DNA of 64,000 bases from Methanogenium cariaci JCM 10550 (lineage in GTDB: Archaea > Halobacteriota > Methanomicrobia > Methanomicrobiales > Methanomicrobiaceae), in contig NZ_BBBG01000009.1 of assembly GCF_001315945.1 (NCBI RefSeq), positions 27,715-91,714 on the forward strand, written 5' to 3'. A program made the position numbers and the translations under genes. The notes beneath the pieces are model-generated. The model was not told the origin of the DNA. It made no database searches and saw nothing but the letters and a program-made list of their open reading frames with translations. This document shows positions 19,113 through 29,223 of this stretch, piece after piece; the first letter of the stretch is position 1, and each line of letters starts with the position of its first letter.

Positions 19113-20041
19113 TCACGAATCTCCCAGAGTTTCCCGGAACCGGATCAGACGGGTGATAAACATATTTGCCGGGGGGTCGGAATCCCGTGTGATGCCCCCT
19201 TTGTCACCAATGCACCGTTCATAACGTCAATTTCGGTTCGTTTCCCGGCTGAAAGTGCCTGATACATGGACGAATGATGCTGGTATGTTGCAGGAATCTG
19301 TTTGTCGTGCAGGTAGTTGAGATACGCATCCGCAGTCGGATATTTTAGGGTGATTCCTTCCGCATCTGCAACGGCATAGGCTTCTTCTACAATGTCGGTG
19401 ATCACCTCCCAGGCATATGGGTTCAGAAGAGCACCGTAGGCTACACCCATCACTGCACCAAGCGGATTTAACGCTGCATTGTAGATGGTTTTCCCCCCCC
19501 ATATCGCAGAACGTATTGCATCCGTTGCGGTGGCGACAATCCCTGCCTTTTCAAACAGTCTGACAAGAGTTGCAACCCGTTCGTCACAACCGTCCGGAAA
19601 GAGACCAAACTGTGCCTCCCCTCCGATAACCGAGATATGGATGTCAGCATCTCCCCCCCGCCATTCAAATCCGGTGATGATCATGCCGCCAATAATATTG
19701 TCGGTATATTCGCTGATGATCTCCTCGTTTCCAATCCCGTTCTGAATGGATACCACGGCAGCATCCCCCCCGAATCGGTCATGAAATTGCTCACAGATCT
19801 CCCGTGTCTGTGTCGCCTTGGACGTAATGAGGATATAATCATATTCAGCGTCCGGAAGGTCTGTGGTGCAGGGAAAGAAATAGGTCCCGTCACCCCCCCA
19901 GAGACCGGTAAGGCGCAGGCCAAGACGTGTGACGGCATCTGCATGCCGTGGTCGTGATACTGCATGGATATCCGCCAGTGATGAGAGGCGGGCGGCTATG
20001 GAAAGTCCGACCGCACCTGCCCCGAGTACTGCTATCTTCAT
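19113..20041 (-). CDS. panE: 2-dehydropantoate 2-reductase (C-terminal frameshift)
   Basis: MKIAVLGAGAVGLSIAARLS Rossmann loop for NADPH, ILITSKATQTREICE, VSIQNGIGNEEII (family signature), IWGGKTIYNAALNPLGA (catalytic Lys) and EIDVMNGALVTKGASHGIPTP at the C-terminus. Reduces ketopantoate to pantoate in archaeal CoA synthesis (ketopantoate reductase). A C6 run near 19172 shifts the last 20 residues; corrected, the end reads ANMFITRLIRFRETLGDS, stop at 19113. First gene of the panE-mobA-rlmH minus-strand set. Confidence 0.9.
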
Positions 20042-20076
20042 GGTCTCCCTGTAGGTGATAGATATGCCCTCCGTAC

Positions 20077-20084
20077 ATTTAAAT
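20077..20084 (-). promoter_or_regulatory. Candidate TATA box for panE-mobA-rlmH
   Basis: ATTTAAAT lies 36-43 bp upstream of the panE ATG on the minus strand, which would put transcription initiation about 10 bp before the start codon, as is usual in archaea. It is itself part of a short palindrome. No B-recognition element is obvious. Confidence 0.4.
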
Positions 20085-20404
20085 GATCATCATTCAGATC
20101 CAGAGGGATAATGAATCATAGTAGCTCCGATCTGAAATTTACTTATCAAAAACCAGAATTCAGATCTTTTTATTTTTTTGTTTCGGAGGGAATCCCCGAA
20201 TAAAAACGGTAGCTCTTCTGTTTGGAACAGGTCAGGGCATTCTCTGGACTCATCCATTCTGTTCCATTGTAAGAAGGGCGGATTTTATTGATACATCCTG
20301 ATTAAACCCGCTGGGCCCGATCTTTGCAAACGATATGCGATGGATGTTGGTTTTTGATCCGTTTACATGCACCCATCAGAGGCCAAACCGGCAGGCGACG
20401 GACG
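20085..20404. other. Intergenic region, no supported gene
   Basis: 320 bp between panE (upstream side) and the end of the helicase gene. Contains the GATCATCATTCAGATC-type short repeats near 20086-20101, a T-rich tract at 20167-20181 and an imperfect stem TTCGGAGGG / CCCCGAA at 20183-20201. No open frame with recognisable content. Confidence 0.5.
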
Positions 20405-22423
20405 TCAGCGCCAGCCTTTTGCCTCATCGGCAAACGAGGCGAGCGTACAGGGTATCATCTCTTCCTGCATCCAGGGGGGGGCAGACCTCCATGTACTTCT
20501 GTCTCAAGAAACCGACTCTCTCCGATCAAAAGAACACCGTGGTCCTCAGGCGTGCGCAGCACACGGCCCAGTGCCTGCAGGACACGATTGATGGCAGGCA
20601 TGGTGTATGAAATGAATTCACCCTCTTTCCCGAACTTGTTTTTGAAATACTGATTCGTCATCCGCCGCACTTCGGTGAACGGCGCAAGTGGCAAACCGAA
20701 TACCAATGCCCCGGATAGGAGTTCTCCCCCCCGGTAATCCAGTCCTTCACTCCATTTGCCGCCGCAGACACCAAAGAGAATGCCGTATTCCCCCCCCGTG
20801 ACGGAGGGACATAAACTCCCGGAGGTCGTTTGCCGCATCCGAGGACGACGACGATTCAACAAAGACCTGCTTGCGGTTCAGGCGTGACGGGAGCCCTGCC
20901 GTGAACCGCTCCAGCAGTTCATAGGACGGGAAGTACACCGCAAGGCTTCCGTGGAGTGTTGCAAAACTGCGGATATATCCTTCAATTCGCTCGGTGTTTC
21001 CGGCGTCCCGCCGCATCCGGTAGATGGATGTGACGTCCTGTGCGCAGAAGAGGGCACGGTTTTCCTCCGGAAATGCATTCGGAAGACTGAGGGTATGTAC
21101 CGGGAGATCTTCAAAGTAGAGGCGCCGATAACTTTCCACCGGAGAGAGTGTGCCGCTGATAAATACCGCGCAGGCATGATAGGAGGCGATGTCCTTCATG
21201 GTCGCTGACGGGTCGATATTGCGTACCTGAAGGGAGATTTCATCTCCTTTCTTCCGGTAGAGGGTGAGAAAGGCAGGGTCGTCAAGCGCCCGCATAATCC
21301 GGTAAAAAAAGGCAGTCAGGCGTTCCACCGCACTCTCTTTAAAGTCGCCCGCCTGTTTCTGTGCCTCACGATAGGTCTCTTCTGCCCGGAGGAGGTCGTC
21401 AACGATTTCATCGATACGCTGGTAGAGACTGCGACGAGCACAAACCGGACAAACGTCGCGGGGTCAAACCAGTCCTCTTCCTTGAATGACCGTTTCAGGG
21501 AGTCCATGAACTGCCCGACGCGGGGGGGCAGCATATTCAGCAGGGCATCGGCTCCTGCGACACGGCCCCGCATTCTCCCAAGCTCGATCATCCCCCCCTG
21601 ATCAAGGGAGGTCTGAAGAAGGGTGACCGACTGGATACTCTCAACCGTATCCCCCCCGCAGTTATGCGCTTCGTCAACAAGCAGGAGTGCGTTCTCGGCT
21701 TCAATGCCCAGGGACTGATAGAGCTGGTCACGGATGTCTGTGTTAAAGAGATGGTGGAAATTCAGGAGAATGACATCCGCATCCCGTGCGGCCTGCAGGG
21801 TCACCTCATATGGACAGAGACCTTTGCAGAATTCATGGAGACGGTCCGGTGCGACGCGAGTTCGTGCCACCTGATCGCCGCGGGTCTTGAGGGTGCCCGA
21901 GGGTACCATCCGCAGGCCGTCCGCCCCCTCGACAAAGACCCGGCTCCGGATAAAATACGGGCAGAGAAGAGGATGTTCTGCATCCTGAAGCCGAACCTGA
22001 TCTGCAATCACTTTGTCATTGGCCGGTACATGCGCACCTTTCCGCGCACGTTCACGCATCAATGATGAGGAGAATGCCTTTAGTCCCTCACATATACGGT
22101 AGGTGTCTCCTCCCCCCCCTCCCATCGCACATCTGGCGTTTCCCGACAAGGTACGAGTATCGCAGATTCGGATGCTTTTTTCGTACGAGTTCCAGTTCCC
22201 GCACAAATGTATTGAGCTGGCTGACCGTCCGGACTGCGACAATGACCTTTCTGCCATTCGCCTCATCAAGGAGGGCTGAAACGACACTTGATTTCCCACT
22301 GCCTGTCGGGGCATCAATCATCCCGATGCCGCCTTCCCGCGCACAGGCCGCCGCCATATCCAGCATATCTTCCTGGTGGGGGCGGTATGACCCGTACGGA
22401 AAATACTCTCCTCTGACACCCAT
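20405..22423 (-). CDS. XPD/Rad3-like (DinG-type) superfamily 2 DNA helicase, frameshifted
   Basis: Reassembled on the minus strand from four pieces: YFPYGSYRPHQEDML and IDAPTGSGKSS (Walker A) at the N-terminus; four Fe-S type cysteines across CPYF and CKGLCPYE segments; LLLVDEAHNC (DEAH Walker B); ISGTLSP (motif III-like); FGVCGGKWSEGLDY; and QALGRVLRTPEDHG (motif VI). These are the marks of iron-sulfur XPD-family 5'-3' helicases used in repair. Breaks fall at or near G/C runs about 22110, 21430, 21345, 20800 and 20475; the corrected C-terminus ends at 20405. Start taken at ATG 22423 (MGVRGEYFPYG); an upstream in-frame ATG at 22456 is possible. About 670 residues. Confidence 0.87.
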
Positions 22424-22502
22424 TATCACCCATGTTTGTCTGTGGGGGGGTATCATCTACTCTTGGGTATGCGCTGGCGGAGGTCATCACCAAACACCGA
22501 CT

Positions 22503-22514
22503 AAAAAATATATC
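22503..22514 (+). promoter_or_regulatory. Candidate TATA box for the PspC-domain gene
   Basis: AAAAAATATATC at 22503-22514 lies 24-35 bp upstream of ATG 22538, an archaeal TATA position for a short leader. Confidence 0.4.
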
Positions 22515-22537
22515 CGGAAGGCAGAGATACATACCAT

Positions 22538-22774
22538 ATGGAATCATCACGCCGTTTCGGCCGGTCTGCTGACAACCGGATGCTGGGAGGTGTCTGCGGG
22601 GGTATTGCCGGATACCTGCATATCAGTCCCACGCTGGTAAGGATTATCTGGGTGGTGATTGCGATATTCACGTATATTCTGCCCATGATACTTCTCTACA
22701 TCGTCCTCTGGGCGCTGCTGCCGGAAGAGAGTGATCCGATGATCATCGATGCGGATTACCGCATCAGGGAATAA
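22538..22774 (+). CDS. PspC-domain membrane protein
   Basis: 78 residues, intact. RFGRSADNRMLGGVCGGIAGYL is the PspC signature, followed by one or two membrane helices (LVRIIWVVIAIFTYILPMILLYIVLWALLP) and an acidic tail ending DADYRIRE. PspC proteins act in envelope-stress sensing in bacteria; archaeal members are single-domain and uncharacterised. Divergent from the helicase gene. Confidence 0.88.
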   Translation: MESSRRFGRSADNRMLGGVCGGIAGYLHISPTLVRIIWVVIAIFTYILPMILLYIVLWALLPEESDPMIIDADYRIRE

Positions 22775-22842
22775 TATCTGCCCGTGCCCCCCCTATTTTC
22801 TGCAAACTATTTTTGCGCATCCTGCCGCATGTATAGACTACT

Positions 22843-24198
22843 ATGGCAATCCACCCCCCCATCGACTTCCGTTATGGCACTCCGGAGATGCGAGCTGTCT
22901 GGGATGAAGAGAATCGGTTTCGCTGCGTTGTATCAGCTGAAGTAGGTCTCGCGGTCGCAGAAGCAAAGGCAGGAGTTATTCCGCAGGCTGCTGCTGATGA
23001 AATCGAGGCACACGCACCTGAGGCATCCCTTGCACGCGCAAAGGTAATTGAAGAAGAGATTAACCACGACATGATGGCCATCGTGAAGGCCCTCTCTGAA
23101 GTCAGCGGCGAATCTGCACGGTGGGTTCACTACGGGGGGGCCACATCAAACGATATTCTCGACACGGCAACCGGTCTGCAGGTAAAGGATAGTCTTGATA
23201 TCATCGAGCAGAAACTCCGGACACTTCTCGGCGTGCTCTTACAACGCAGTCTTGAGACAAAGACGCTGGTATGCGCCGGACGTACCCACGGGCAGATCGG
23301 TGTCCCCCCCACCACCTACGGTCTGCGGTTTGCCATCTGGGCATCCGAGGTGTCCCGCCACATTGAACGGCTGGAACAGCTTCGCCCGCGGGCGGCGGTC
23401 GGGCAGATGACAGGCGCAGTGGGCACACAGGCATCACTCGGGAGTGCCGGCACTGCGGTTATGGCACATATGATGGAGTATCTCGGACTGACCCCCCCGG
23501 TGGACGTATCCAGTCAGGTCATTCAGCGTGACCGGTTTGCAGAGTATATCATGTTCCTTGCAAATGTGGCCACCACGCTGGACAAAATTGCTCTTGAAGT
23601 TCGGATGATGCAGCGCTCTGAAATCGGGGGGGAGCTGGAAGAAGCATTTGGGAAAAATCAGGTGGGTTCTTCCACGATGCCGCACAAGCGCAACCCGATC
23701 AAGTCAGAACAGGTTTCAGGCCTGTCGCGTATCGTCCGCGCCATGATTGAACCGGCTCTTGCAAACAATGTCCTCTGGGATGAACGTGACCTCACAAACT
23801 CTTCCTGCGAACGGGTAACCTTCCCGGAAGCCAGCATTCTCTGTGACCACATCCTCACTGTCATGACAAAGGTGCTCACCGGACTGCGCATCCGTGAGGA
23901 TAATATCCGGAGAAACCTCGACCTGCTCCATGGCGTGAACATGGCGGAATCCGTGATGATTGAACTGACGAAGCGCGGGATGGACAGGCAGGACGCCCAT
24001 GAACATGTGCGTGTCGCATGCATGGTTGCCCTGGAGGAGAAGCGTCCGGTTGCAACGGTATTTTCAGAGGAAGAGAGCGTTGCCGCTCTGATCACCTATG
24101 ATGAGATCGTCGCGCTCCTGAACCCGGACAATTACATCGGAACCGCGGTGTCCCAGGTTGAGGGCCTTGCCGAAAAACTGGGGCCGCTTTCCCTATAA
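22843..24198 (+). CDS. purB: Adenylosuccinate lyase
   Basis: 451 residues, open throughout. Fumarase/ASL superfamily: MAIHP(P)IDFRYGTPEM start, catalytic-His segment VHYG(G)ATSNDI, AGRTHGQIGVP, VSSQVIQRDRF, and the family signature GSSTMPHKRNP with GEL(E)E before it. Cleaves adenylosuccinate to AMP and fumarate, and SAICAR to AICAR, in purine synthesis. Although uninterrupted, at least four places carry one Gly or Pro more than the invariant family motifs allow (HPPID, HYGGATSND, GVPPTTYG, EIGGELEE), each exactly on a 7-G/C run; a protein with these insertions would probably be inactive, which supports run-length error in the sequence. Confidence 0.95.
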   Translation: MAIHPPIDFRYGTPEMRAVWDEENRFRCVVSAEVGLAVAEAKAGVIPQAAADEIEAHAPEASLARAKVIEEEINHDMMAIVKALSEVSGESARWVHYGGATSNDILDTATGLQVKDSLDIIEQKLRTLLGVLLQRSLETKTLVCAGRTHGQIGVPPTTYGLRFAIWASEVSRHIERLEQLRPRAAVGQMTGAVGTQASLGSAGTAVMAHMMEYLGLTPPVDVSSQVIQRDRFAEYIMFLANVATTLDKIALEVRMMQRSEIGGELEEAFGKNQVGSSTMPHKRNPIKSEQVSGLSRIVRAMIEPALANNVLWDERDLTNSSCERVTFPEASILCDHILTVMTKVLTGLRIREDNIRRNLDLLHGVNMAESVMIELTKRGMDRQDAHEHVRVACMVALEEKRPVATVFSEEESVAALITYDEIVALLNPDNYIGTAVSQVEGLAEKLGPLSL

Positions 24199-24317
24199 CC
24201 GGGAATAATTTTGATCTGTACCATCCATTTTTTTGGAAAATATGCGTTCTCAGATTGATAACAGCGTATACTACGTATGGCCACGATACGGCTGAAAATA
24301 CCAAGTAAAGTGAAATA

Positions 24318-25046
24318 ATGACATTTCCCGTTGTCTGGATATACTGGGCAGTAAGCCTCACCATCGTTACGTATGCGGCTGCGTGGATGCTGAACAATAA
24401 ACGCGAATACGGGTATGCCGCACTTGTCGCTATCTATGCAGTCTATCTCGCCGATCCCAGATCCTCGCTGCACGGGTGGTGGAGTTTGATATCGGCATTT
24501 ATGTATTTCTCGCACCGGCGGCGGTGTTCATCTACCCGTTCATATCTCAGGCCATTGATATGATTAATGAGGTCTATGGGATAAGGCGGGCCCAGATTGC
24601 CATATTCATTGCATTCGTAACCCAGGTGCTGCTGGTCATCTTCTTTGTCATGACAAATTCCCTCACCCCCCCGGCCCCCCCTTCTTTGCCCATGAAGAGG
24701 CATGGCAGGAGATCTTCACCTTTGGCATCCGTCTGACCATCGCGTCATGGGTCTCGTTTCTCATCACCCAGACCATTGATACCCGCATATTCGCCAGCCT
24801 CAAGAAGCGCTATGAGAACCGGATTGTCCTGCGGTCTGTGGCAAGTGATGCCGTCGGCCTGACCCTTGATTCCGTCATCTTTGTCACCATCGCCTTTGCC
24901 GGAGTGGCCCCCCCCTGTTGCCGCTCATCATCGGACAAATTGTCGCCAAAAATATCATTGGGTTTCTTGACACCCCCCCGTGGTTTGTCTGGTACAAGAA
25001 GATGCTCGAACATAAACCGGCAGCACCAGAAGGACAGGCTGAATAA
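24318..25046 (+). CDS. Queuosine-precursor (preQ0) transporter, YhhQ/DUF165 family, frameshifted
   Basis: Membrane protein with about six helices. Recognisable YhhQ segments after frame correction: VVEFDIGIYVFLAPAAVFIYP, FISQAIDMINEVYGIRRAQ (the family Asp/Asn-Glu-x-Tyr-Gly core), TIASWVSFLITQTIDTRIFASLK and DAVGLTLDSVIFVTIAFAG. Breaks near 24453 (one G missing), 24667-24680 (C runs), 24910 and 24975 (C runs). In archaea this transporter would import the precursor of archaeosine, the modified base of tRNA position 15. Stop at 25046. About 240 residues. Confidence 0.83.
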
Positions 25047-25149
25047 GACCATCCCGTAGCGGCATCCCCATGCTGCATAATTCACATTCTTTTTTAGTCA
25101 GTGAAGAGATGGTACCTGAATAGCCGGATATACCGGAAACGGAACTGAG

Positions 25150-26153
25150 ATGGCAGCAGAGATAAGCCTGAAAGGCTGGATAGAAACGGACGGCATTGTA
25201 CTGACTCCTGAAGAGATCGCCGGCCGCCTCTCCCATGGGACAGAATGGCTCACTTCATGCGGAGGGGGGGAGTTCTTCCTTGCCTGGGAGGGTGGCTGTG
25301 CCCGTGATCAGATGGGGGGGATTGTTCCTGGCAGATGCGATGCAGGAGTTGTGATGGAAAAGGGAGTGGTGACTGGTTATGTGAAACCAGATCCCCCCCT
25401 CTTCTGCCGCTTGCAGATGCAATTGAGACTGCAGTACAACTCAGAAATGCTGAAGGGGGTCGTGTCATTCTCCGGCGGTGTTGATTCCGCTCTTATTGCA
25501 GCAGTTGCAGGACTGCCCTGCGTGAGCGTGGGAACAGAAGGCTCGCACGATCTGTGCCATGCAACAGAGGTGGCGGGTGAAATTGGTCTGGACCTGATCT
25601 GTGTCACCGTCACTCCCGATGAGATTGAAGATGCCCTGAAGGCGGTGATGCAGGTCATCCCCCCCCGTGTCACCCCCCGGTCGATGCATCGATTGCGGCA
25701 ACCCTCTATTTTGTCGCACGATGGGCAGGCGAGCATGGATATTCCCGTATTCTTGCAGGCCAGGGAGCAGACGAACTCTTTGGAGGATATGCACGGTATT
25801 GTGATACTACAGATATCGAGCGTCTCTTCCAGGAGGACTTTGCGGGCCTTGCCCTGCAGAGTGCACGCGACCAGGCGGTGGCAAACCTTTTTGGATGCCT
25901 GTTTTCCTGTCCGTTTCTCGATGTACGTGTTGTGCGCGCTGCAGAAGCAATTCCTGCGCATGAAAAGGTATTCGGGGGGGGAGTACGGAAATATCCCCTC
26001 AGAAAGGTCGCATGCAGGTATATGCCGCGGGAAACCGCCTGTTATGATAAGAAGGCGATGCAGTATGGCAGCGGTATCTGGAAGGTCATCCAGCGGGCCG
26101 CACGCAAAAACGGTTATAAAAACTCAGTACAAGGGTACATGAATCAACTCTGA
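25150..26153 (+). CDS. Asparagine-synthase-like ATP-pyrophosphatase protein (frameshifted)
   Basis: The C-terminal synthetase domain of AsnB is clear: VVSFSGGVDSALIAAV (PP-loop), VSVGTEGSHDLCHA, GQGADELFGGYARY, LFSCPFLDVRVV, and KYPLRKVACRYMP with the conserved basic residues. The first ~105 residues are not a class II glutaminase domain: the N-terminal catalytic Cys2 is absent, so ammonia would have to come from elsewhere. Breaks occur between 25661 and 25680 (two C runs). About 330 residues. It directly precedes gatC, which suggests a link to Asn/Gln amidation or tRNA charging (inference). An adenylation role on a different substrate is possible. Confidence 0.75.
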
Positions 26154-26167
26154 AGGGCGCGATACGT

Positions 26168-26437
26168 ATGGTTTTGGAAAACGATGTTGAAGGAATTGCA
26201 AAACTTGCAGATATCCATATACAAAAAGAAGAACTGGCAGAATTCACCTCCCGGTTCAATCATATACTTGAATATTTTGATATCCTGGATACTGTCAGTG
26301 AAGGTGAAGAAGGCGAGGCTGATCTGGTAAATGTACTGCGTGAAGATGAGGTTACTCCCTCACTAACACAGGAAGCAGCATGTGCCAACGCCCATGAGAC
26401 AGAAGACGGACATATCAGGGCACCACGGGTGATGTGA
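26168..26437 (+). CDS. gatC: Asp/Glu-tRNA amidotransferase subunit C
   Basis: 89 residues, intact: [37 protein letters not shown] is the standard GatC helical pattern, and the C-terminus [14 protein letters not shown] wraps GatA in known structures. Stabilises the GatA-GatB pair of the amidotransferase that makes Asn-tRNA(Asn) in archaea. It lies 14 bp after the asparagine-synthase-like gene and abuts gatA. Confidence 0.92.
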   Translation: MVLENDVEGIAKLADIHIQKEELAEFTSRFNHILEYFDILDTVSEGEEGEADLVNVLREDEVTPSLTQEAACANAHETEDGHIRAPRVM

Positions 26438-26439
26438 GA

Positions 26440-27757
26440 ATGGTAAAAGAGTACTTCTTTGAAGAAACAGACCGGACAAATGCATTCATCACCCGTCTGG
26501 ACCTGGCGATGTACGAGGAGACCGGCGGCCCGCTTGAAGGGAAAGGGATTGCTGTTAAAGACAATATATCGACAGCAGGTATTCCCACCACCTGTGCCTC
26601 CCGTATCCTTGCCGGATATGTCCCGCCCTATGACGCACATGTAGTAACTTGCCTCAGGGAAGCAGGTGCTGCTATCGTGGGCAAGACCAATATGGATGAA
26701 TTCGGGATGGGGGGGTCTACCACGGAAAACAGTGCGTACGGCCCTACCACCAATCCACACGACGCATCACGCGTCCCCGGAGGCTCATCCGGTGGCAGTG
26801 CCGCAGCGGTCGGTGCAGGCATGGTTGACATGGCACTCGGCAGTGATACCGGCGGGTCAATCCGCTGTCCTGCCGCATTCTGTGGCATTGTCGGCCTCAA
26901 ACCGACCTACGGCCGTGTCTCACGCTATGGTCTCATTGCCTTCTCCAACTCTCTGGAGCAGATCGGTCCTCTGGGCAAAACCGTTGCCGATGTCAATACG
27001 CTGATGTCTGTTATCGCAGGCCCTGACCCCCGTGACACCACGGCCTATGACCGTCCCTATACTCACACCCCGTCCAACGATATCGCGGGCATGAAAATTG
27101 CTGTCCCCCGACGAATTCTTCGGAGAAGGTGTGGACCCTGCTGTTGCAGAGCGTGTGCGCACTGCTATCGGAAGACTGGAAGATGCCGGTGCCGAGACGC
27201 TGACCTGTTCCATTCCCTCCATGGCCTATGCCCTTGCTGCATACTATGTGACCTGTATGAGTGAAGCATCCTCAAACCTCTCCCGCTTTGACGGGGGGGT
27301 ACGCTTCGGACCTTCCGTTGAGACAAAACGTTCCTGGCACGATGAATTCCGTGACCACCGGGGGGGCGCACTCTTTGGAAAAGAAGTGCAGAGCCGTATC
27401 ATGCTGGGGGGGACGTTTGCCCTTTCCGCCGGATACTACGGGAAATACTATGCAAAGGCACAGGTCGCACGAGAGAATGTCCGCAAAGACTTCCTGAGAA
27501 TATTCAGGGATGCTGATATCATTGCAGGCCCGACCATGCCGCAGATTGCATTCAAACTCGGCGAGAAGAGCGATCCGCTCTCCATGTATCTTGCCGATAT
27601 CCTGACGGTGCCCGCAAACCTCGCGGGTGTGCCCGCCATATCGGTTCCCTGCGGAACCGTCGAGAAGATGCCTGTCGGCCTGCAGTTAATCGGCCGTCAC
27701 TTTGAGGATGAACGTGTCGTGGATGCGGCATTTGCCTACGAGACGGAGGTGGCCTGA
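26440..27757 (+). CDS. gatA: Asp/Glu-tRNA amidotransferase subunit A (one frameshift)
   Basis: Amidase-signature enzyme: catalytic Lys in [12 protein letters not shown], then [17 protein letters not shown] (cis-Ser loop) and [16 protein letters not shown] with the nucleophilic Ser; [17 protein letters not shown] follows. Produces ammonia from glutamine and channels it to GatB. The frame breaks at 27108 (C5; 4 C gives [14 protein letters not shown]). About 439 residues. Start ATG 26440 (MVKEYFFEE) overlaps the gatC region; GTG 26434 is the alternative. The stop TGA is followed directly by the gatB ATG. Confidence 0.93.
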
Positions 27758-29217
27758 ATGACTGACAAAACCGTCATCATCGGTCTGGAAATTCACTGCC
27801 AGCTCAATACGAAGACCAAACTCTTCTGCGGCTGTTCCACGGATTTCCAGGGAGAGGAACCAAACACCCATGTCTGCCCCATCTGTCTCGGACTCCCGGG
27901 TGCGATGCCCCCGCCTGAACAAACAGGCAGTGCTCTATGCCCTGAAGGTCGCAAAGGCCCTGAACCTGACCGTCCCGGAAGTCTCAGAGTTTTCCCGTAA
28001 GAATTACTTCTACCCTGATCTCCCCAAGGGTTACCAGATCTCCCAGTATGACAAGCCCATCGCAGAGAAGGGGGGGATCATGGAGGTGGATGACGACGAA
28101 GGGCACCCCAAAAATATTCGTATCACCCGTATTCATCTGGAAGAAGACCCCCCCGGGCGTCTGGTTCACAAGACCTCACGGGATCGTGCAGGCTACTCCC
28201 TTGTGGACTACAACCGGAGCTCCATACCCCCCCTGATTGAAATCGTGACCGAACCGGATCTCCGGTCCCCCCCGAAGGAGGCACGCCGCTTCCTGAACAA
28301 ACTCCGCTCGACACTGGAATATCTAGAGGTCTTTGACGGTGAACGTGAGGGTTCAATCCGGGTGGATGCCAATATCTCCATCAAGGGGGGCACAACCGGG
28401 TAGAGTGCAAGAACATCTCCTCATATAAGGGAGTAGAGAAGGCACTCAACTTTGAGATCACCCGCCAGCGCAACCTCATCCGGAAGGGGGGGCAGAGGAT
28501 TGAGCAGGAGACACGTCATTTTCAGGAAGGACGGGGGGGCATCACCACCTCTTCACGCAGTAAAGAGGACGAAAACGACTACCGGTATTTCCCGGAGCCG
28601 GATCTCCGTCCCCCCCTTAGGGTATCAGGATGGGTGGACGACATTGTCCTTCCAGAACTTCCGGATGCACGGCGTGAACGGTTTATGGCACAGTATGGCA
28701 TCTCAGAAAATCATGCCCGCACCCTCACCGGCGACCTGAAGGTTGCCAATTTCTATGAATCCGTTGCGGATGCGGACCCTGCTATTGCAGCCACATGGGT
28801 GGCAGACATTCTCCTTGGTGAACTCAACTACCGTTCCATGCGCATTGATGATGTGCCCGTAATGAACATCGCAGACCTTATTGCCCTCATCCGCGATGGC
28901 ACCATCACCGACAAATCCGGTGTCGAGGTGCTCAGGACAATGCTTGACCAGTGTGTTGGAGAGGATGAGGAAGCCTGCGAGATGCCTGCTGACATTGTGA
29001 CCCGTCTGGGCCTGACCAAGCTGCCGGAGATGATTTCACTGCGGTAATAGGAGAAGTCATTGCCACAAACCCCGATGCCGTTGCGGATTACCAGGCCGGG
29101 AAGAAGGGAGCAATAAACTTCCTGGTAGGTCAGGTCATGAAAGCAACACGCGGACGGGCCGACCCCAAAGAACTCAATATTGCGATGGCCGCTGCTCTGA
29201 AAGATGTAGAGGAGTGA
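27758..29217 (+). CDS. gatB: Asp/Glu-tRNA amidotransferase subunit B (frameshifted)
   Basis: [18 protein letters not shown] (N-terminal GatB motif with Zn-binding cysteines), [70 protein letters not shown] and the C-terminal YqeY-like domain ending [20 protein letters not shown]. The kinase-like subunit that activates the carboxylate of Asp/Glu on tRNA. Breaks near 27911 (C run), 28389 (6 G, 4 gives [12 protein letters not shown]) and 29028 (one G missing). Most other 7-G/C runs here insert one Gly/Pro into motifs that are otherwise fixed in the family. About 482 residues. Confidence 0.94.
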
Positions 29218-29223
29218 GCTCCG

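Noticed and set aside
20183..20201. Hairpin between panE and the helicase as a terminator
   Set aside because: On the minus strand the stem is followed by A-rich rather than T-rich sequence and is imperfect.
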